Source: Amphiura filiformis
Taxonomy: Eukaryota; Echinodermata; Ophiuroidea; Amphilepidida; Amphiuridae
Reading direction: 5' to 3'
NCBI RefSeq assembly: GCF_039555335.1
Contig: NC_092637.1
Location: 3,250,472 to 3,314,471 of the forward strand
DNA length: 64,000 bases
How positions within the stretch are numbered: the stretch's first letter is position 1; each line of letters begins with the position of its first letter. This document shows, one piece after another, positions 58,964 through 64,000 of this stretch. Under the pieces are notes generated by a model. That model worked only from the letters and a program-made list of their open reading frames with translations. It was not told the origin of the DNA and ran no database searches. Both the position numbers and the translations under genes were made by a program.

Positions 58964-61258
58964 TTTATTAATATGCATTGTACATAAGCATGCGCTGTGG
59001 CAAAGCCACTTTTGCATTTCACATGATAAACCCTACACTACAATGATTTGATTAAAAATTACTGCCAAAGGACAGATACCATATTCCATACAAGGATTAC
59101 TTCATAAGTTAGTAACAATCGACGTTTAGTGGATGTAAAAACTGGACACAACACAAATACACACACATAACCTTTTAAAATAACTTAATGCTGAACATGG
59201 TCAATGATTTTACATACTTTAGATCATTTTGGCTGAACTTGGAATCCACCATTTTCAAGTTATACATAGATAAAAGAAACAAATTGCCTGGCACAGATCA
59301 TTCAGGGGACACCTTATGTAATATTTTACTAAAAATAGTTGTTAAATGATTGTCATTGCGATTAAACATTGACAGCATTGTTCAATTCCAAAGATCAACT
59401 TGTCATATTGAAGCTGATCAAATTGTTATGAATTTGGCAGAGTGACGAATAGAACATTTTGAGCAAATTTTGTTATTGTATGCTTGTGATTATGTTTCAG
59501 GCGATCTTTCATTTCCACCAAATATTGATAATAAATTTTACTTCCTGACGTAGATGTTAAAATTGTGAGTGGGACGAATCGTGCCTAAGTGGGATTAATA
59601 AATTTCACCAAAAGACGAATCGTATTCTTAGTTGTACAAATCAGGTTGATCTATTGTATACTATAGCTGAAACTCTGAATTTTCTATATTACATGTCCTA
59701 TACTATTATATTTGATACCAATAAGTAGCTGTAGTTATCTTCTATCCATTTATACCAAAAACTTTCCACACACGATATCACTCTGGCGTAATTATGTGAG
59801 GGCGCCATCGCAAAATTGGGAAATCACAGAATATTACACACAAAATATAGGTCATTGTTGTTATTTCTACTCTAAAATCCTTGAATTCAACTGGAGTTTT
59901 CACTAAATAGTATGTGGACTATAGCTTATATACCAAGTATAGAATCTAAAGCCATAGGACAAGCAGTAATTTTTACATAAAATCCCCAAACCAAAAATGA
60001 GTGCTATAGTTAACACATAATTGAATGCAGATTTGTCCCCACATACAACTCTTTGCGAAGCAGTGGACACTGTTTGAATTTAGCATGAAGCTTGATAGCT
60101 ATAAATACCTGTTTTGAGGGATATATTAATTGTTTGAAAACATGCAAGTATTGCAAATAATTGGTATATACATTCGCTTCTACAATATACATTTTAAATG
60201 AGTGCTCACGAATGTTCTCAATCTTTAGAATAACCAATAATGGTAACAAGATTTTCGAATGCCGTTTACTCAGAACAGCAATTTTGCGTATTCGTCACTC
60301 TGCCGTGTTCATAATGATATGTTCTTTCAGGAAATCATATTTTGTAATAAGCTTATTATTTTATTGGGTTCAAAATAGGCTGTGGAAATGAGATAAGAAA
60401 GTGTTTAATGTTTCATGAAAATATTCAATCTTTAATAATAGAATAGAATTGCTTGTAGCAAATTTGGATGTCATAACATGTGCTTCATTTTACTCTTTGC
60501 AATGTAGATAATATCTGGAAGTCATAAATAAGTTCACTTCAGTTGTAGGACCCACAATGTTAATGTGCCAGCACTTATAAACTGTCCTACAAACAAATAA
60601 ATGTTTGAAACAATTTGTGACTGACCTCTGAAATAGCTTGCCAACTAAACAAGCCCATTGCATGGTTCTGCCAAATACAATGAGAGCTTCAGACAAAAGA
60701 CATGAAAGGAAGAATGATGCAACTTTACACAATTCAATTCAATCAAATTCAATTCAATTAATCAATCTTTATGATTCAAAACACAACAATACAATAACAG
60801 CAAAAACATACACATTTGAATGAGGAGATGCTCAGAAGGCCACAAAGGTTTGAACAAACACCCCATTAACCCTTAAAGTTTCCTAATTTATCTTATAAAC
60901 TGAATGTGCAGAATACACAGTCACCCTACTCCAGATGAGGCATGGCAGGAATGTTTTTGTTCGAAATGCATTGGAATGTGCCAGTTAGTAATGTGCCAAT
61001 TAGTAAAATGCGTGCTTAATGGTGTTGTTGATGGAGACAATCTTGAATCAGAACAAACTGATGAACTAGCTATAATTTATGTATGATGATAAAATGTAAA
61101 TTCTAAATTGTAAAGGAACATGATAAGGTTTCTAGTAAATGTAGGCTACAAAATCTAACTGCATATAAGCAATAAATGTTTTGCCTGTTAAATTTACATG
61201 TTTGCTGCATGCCAGGATTTATTTTGTGAGCTGCAGGGTGCAAAAAAGTCAATGTGAT
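58964..61258. other. non-coding, nothing recognised
   Basis: About 2.3 kb of AT-rich sequence. One short low-complexity block (AATTCAATTCAATC, about 60,731-60,762) was noted. Confidence 0.5.
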
Positions 61259-61483
61259 GTGATCAAGCAAAATCTGTCGGAAGTCAGAAATAATGATTTT
61301 GAGATATAGACAAACAAAGGAAGTATTTCCTTTTGTTTCCTATTGTTTTGGAAACTCTTTAACTGTTCATAAATTTTGAACTTGTTGTCCGAATTCAACG
61401 GATTTCTGCAATATTCTGTTTATAATCCTATAAGAAATTGAAAGTTGATTAAATTCGACTTCAGACTGATTTTGCTTGATCAC
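61259..61483. mobile_element. MITE copy B, GTGATCAAGC ends
   Basis: Ends GTGATCAAGCAAAATCTGTC and GACTGATTTTGCTTGATCAC; the interior aligns with copy A at 11,389-11,610. About 225 bp, non-coding. Confidence 0.85.
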
Positions 61484-63295
61484 ACCAAATATGTGAATTT
61501 TCCTTCAGAAATGGCTCATTTTCAGGGGTTTTTTTTACAGAAAAACTACAGACATTTTTTCAGATAGGCATGGGAGGTTGTGTTGCATCCTCACACTCCC
61601 CCTGGCTACAGCTGTGGTTATAGTATACATACTGTTTTGTTTTTGTTTTTGTTTTCAAAAATGGTGGCCTTTTTCGATAGGAATAAGAAATTTATGATGA
61701 TGATACTTTGTCAGTTTTGCCATGATTGCTGCTCCTGTGGCCATGTTGGTTTCAAAGGGACAGGTCTCACAAACAGGAGGTCCTGGGTGGGATCACTTTC
61801 CTGTTTCTTCTTTAAATAATTGTTCAGTTTTTGACAAGAATGTAGTGAGTATAAAAACCTGTTGACATTGTAATGATTCGCCATGGTCACACACCGGCAA
61901 GTACATTTATTTAATCAATGCTTTAAAATTTATGTGAGATTTGTTTTAACTCCAAGACCCAATTTGATACCAGGGGATGAGAAAAGCTTGTATGTATATT
62001 TCAGGGAACATACAAATGCGTGTTAAAGGAGTATTATGTGATTCTATACCATCCTCTTTTAATGGCATGTTTGAGTAGATGTCCACAAAAAGTTTATTCC
62101 CAAATTTTCTGTCGATTCCAATTTTGCATCTGTGACTTATGCATGATTATTGTGTATTACACTGCTCCATGCTACTGTACTGTAATTACATTCTGTTAAC
62201 AGAACATATATAAATTTCACAATGTTTTTGCTAATCGAATAAATCTGCAGAAATGTGTTTTGCACGTATTATAGTAGCCAGAGGTTTCCAGCGGTATACA
62301 AATTTCAACTTTTTTGTGAAAACTGGGGGATGAGGCTATGGATCACGAAATGCTCCATTAATACTCTTTTTAGACTATTTATAGTTGTACCAGCGAGATT
62401 TGTAGGCAACAGAATCAAATTGCCAAGTTGATTAAAACAGGGTTTTTCATGTAAGTTTTAAATTTTAATAGTCCAGTCATGTGGATGTTCAAGTATTTAT
62501 ACCTGTTGTATTTTCTATGGGATTGACTTGTTAGGTGTAATTGGTAAGTATATATTTATAAATTTTATTGTTTTTGTTTGTTGCCTAAAACCAAACAGGT
62601 GCTTGTGAAAGTGCAATATCTAGAATTGGGGTAAAATCATTTAAGATGTATCATTTATTAGATTTTGTGTTAATTAAGATTTTTCATTCTCAGCAAAACT
62701 AAAAATTGTGATCTGATGAAAATTGGTGGTGCCCATTCCCAATGGTCCTTTAAATCATTATGATAGGTGGTAAGTTGCTAAATGAGCAGTTTGTAATTAT
62801 TCTTTAGTACATGTTGTAGCAATTAAATGTGTGTGGTATAGACAGTCACAAAACATGATGTAGATGAATACAGGTGTTGAGATTTTGTATAAAACACCGG
62901 AACCGGTGTTTAATTAATGATGGAAATATTAGTTGAACGTGTACACAATACAGCACATACATGGTAGGTGGGACGATCGTACACATCAAAGGAGTGTACC
63001 GTAGCACGGCCAATGGAGTGACATGCATTGGCCACATCGGCGCTGGTAGTAAATTCCAATTTCTTTGCTTTACCTCATATTGTTTCATTTTATGGCAAAG
63101 AAATACTAATCTTTTGTATAGAAATGTTACAACATGTGTAGATAGGAACCAATCTGACGGTTATAGCTAATTATTACTTCATCATTTTTTTGTTAAAAAT
63201 AACAGGATTTAATTTAGAGGAATTCAAACATGGCATTAATTTTTGTTATCTGACATTTTTGTAATGTTTGCTTTATATCAATGTATAATTTTATA
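61484..63295. other. non-coding, nothing recognised
   Basis: AT-rich; no coding region could be supported. A short palindrome, CACCGGAACCGGTG, lies at about 62,896-62,909. Confidence 0.5.
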
Positions 63296-63612
63296 AGGGC
63301 TGTTGTCGAGTAGAATTTTCATTGTCGGCAATCGTCAAGATCCGATGTTGGCACGTTGTCGACAAAGTAATACATTCATAAAGTCCAAATAGAGACCTTG
63401 TTGCACATTGTTTATGTACATCATATCAGAAGCTTACCATTTAATTAATTATTAATCCCCCTATCATTGTCATCTTGTGGTCAATTATTACTTGGTAAAT
63501 GGTAAATAATTGGGATCTTAAGCTTATCTCTAGTATTTTTAATGACTAGTCTTTGTCGACAGTGATACATGCTTGTCGACAATCAGGAAAATTGCTTATG
63601 GACAACAGCCCT
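63296..63612. mobile_element. MITE with AGGGCTGTTGTC ends and GTCGACA motifs
   Basis: AGGGCTGTTGTCGA at the left and GACAACAGCCCT at the right are inverses. The interior has TTGTCGACAA-type motifs near both ends. About 317 bp, non-coding. Confidence 0.8.
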
Positions 63613-64000
63613 AAATTTTATCGACTTTAATTACAGACAATAAAAACTATGTTCAAATGTTTCAGAATTGGGTATTTTTTACCATGATCATGTGATCATT
63701 TATGAAGAGTTACATTGTATATGCTAATAACAAGAAAATCTGACATTAAATATGGAATTTTTTTTCACAAAGTGCCAAGACTAGTCTGAAAATGGTCAGC
63801 ATAAACCACTAAATATTACCTGGGGTGTATCGGGACGAGGTGTCAAATAATTGTTTGATAGAACATTGTATTTTCTATGACTTCACATTATCACGCTATG
63901 GTGCTCATAATATAATGAATTTTCCTGAATAGTGAATTTAAACGGGGTACATTTCTGCATTTGGGAAATATTGTTCTGTAATTATTGGGATTCAATGTAA
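63613..64000. other. non-coding, nothing recognised
   Basis: AT-rich end of the window with no recognised feature. Confidence 0.5.

Overview
The window looks like nuclear DNA from a metazoan, most likely a marine invertebrate deuterostome such as an echinoderm. This is inferred from AT-rich, intron-rich sequence, a cytosolic sulfotransferase gene, a Penelope-like element with a GIY-YIG domain, a KDZ (Kyakuja-Dileera-Zisupton) transposase locus, and a very dense load of foldback transposons and tRNA-headed repeats. The species cannot be fixed from the sequence alone. Only one host gene with an intact open frame was recognised.

Layout. 1-5,005: an RTE-type LINE (minus strand, ORF broken by four frameshifts) sits inside a TTAA-flanked foldback MITE. 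5,006-10,190: non-coding, with several palindromic MITEs, one carrying repeated GGGAATTCCC boxes. 10,395-22,375: a six-exon cytosolic sulfotransferase (SULT) on the plus strand. Its splice phases agree throughout and give a 319-residue product. Its last exon lies 6.7 kb downstream of exon 5, beyond an intron packed with nested palindromes, tRNA-like heads and a telomere-like tract. 24,066-27,089: a CR1/L2/jockey-like LINE on the minus strand. 28,450-33,250: GC-rich foldback elements, a long ATTT array and a foldback element whose arms are tandem repeats. 35,089-38,137: further MITEs, including a family with 9-bp target-site duplications.

40,600-55,746: a decaying multi-exon KDZ transposase locus on the plus strand. 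Its introns have taken in a LINE tail, a Penelope-like element, MITEs and SINE-like repeats. Exons for the DETG/CRH core, the GEE block, a coiled-coil region and an acidic C-terminus are visible, but there are frame breaks and at least one exon was not found. 55,800-64,000: non-coding, with several MITEs, including a hAT-like one with an 8-bp target duplication, a tRNA-like head and short tandem duplications.

Apart from the sulfotransferase, most of what the sequence shows is transposon history. At least four element families have two or more copies here, and several nested insertions allow relative dating. Exon borders and repeat edges were found by eye; identities are visual impressions, not computed.
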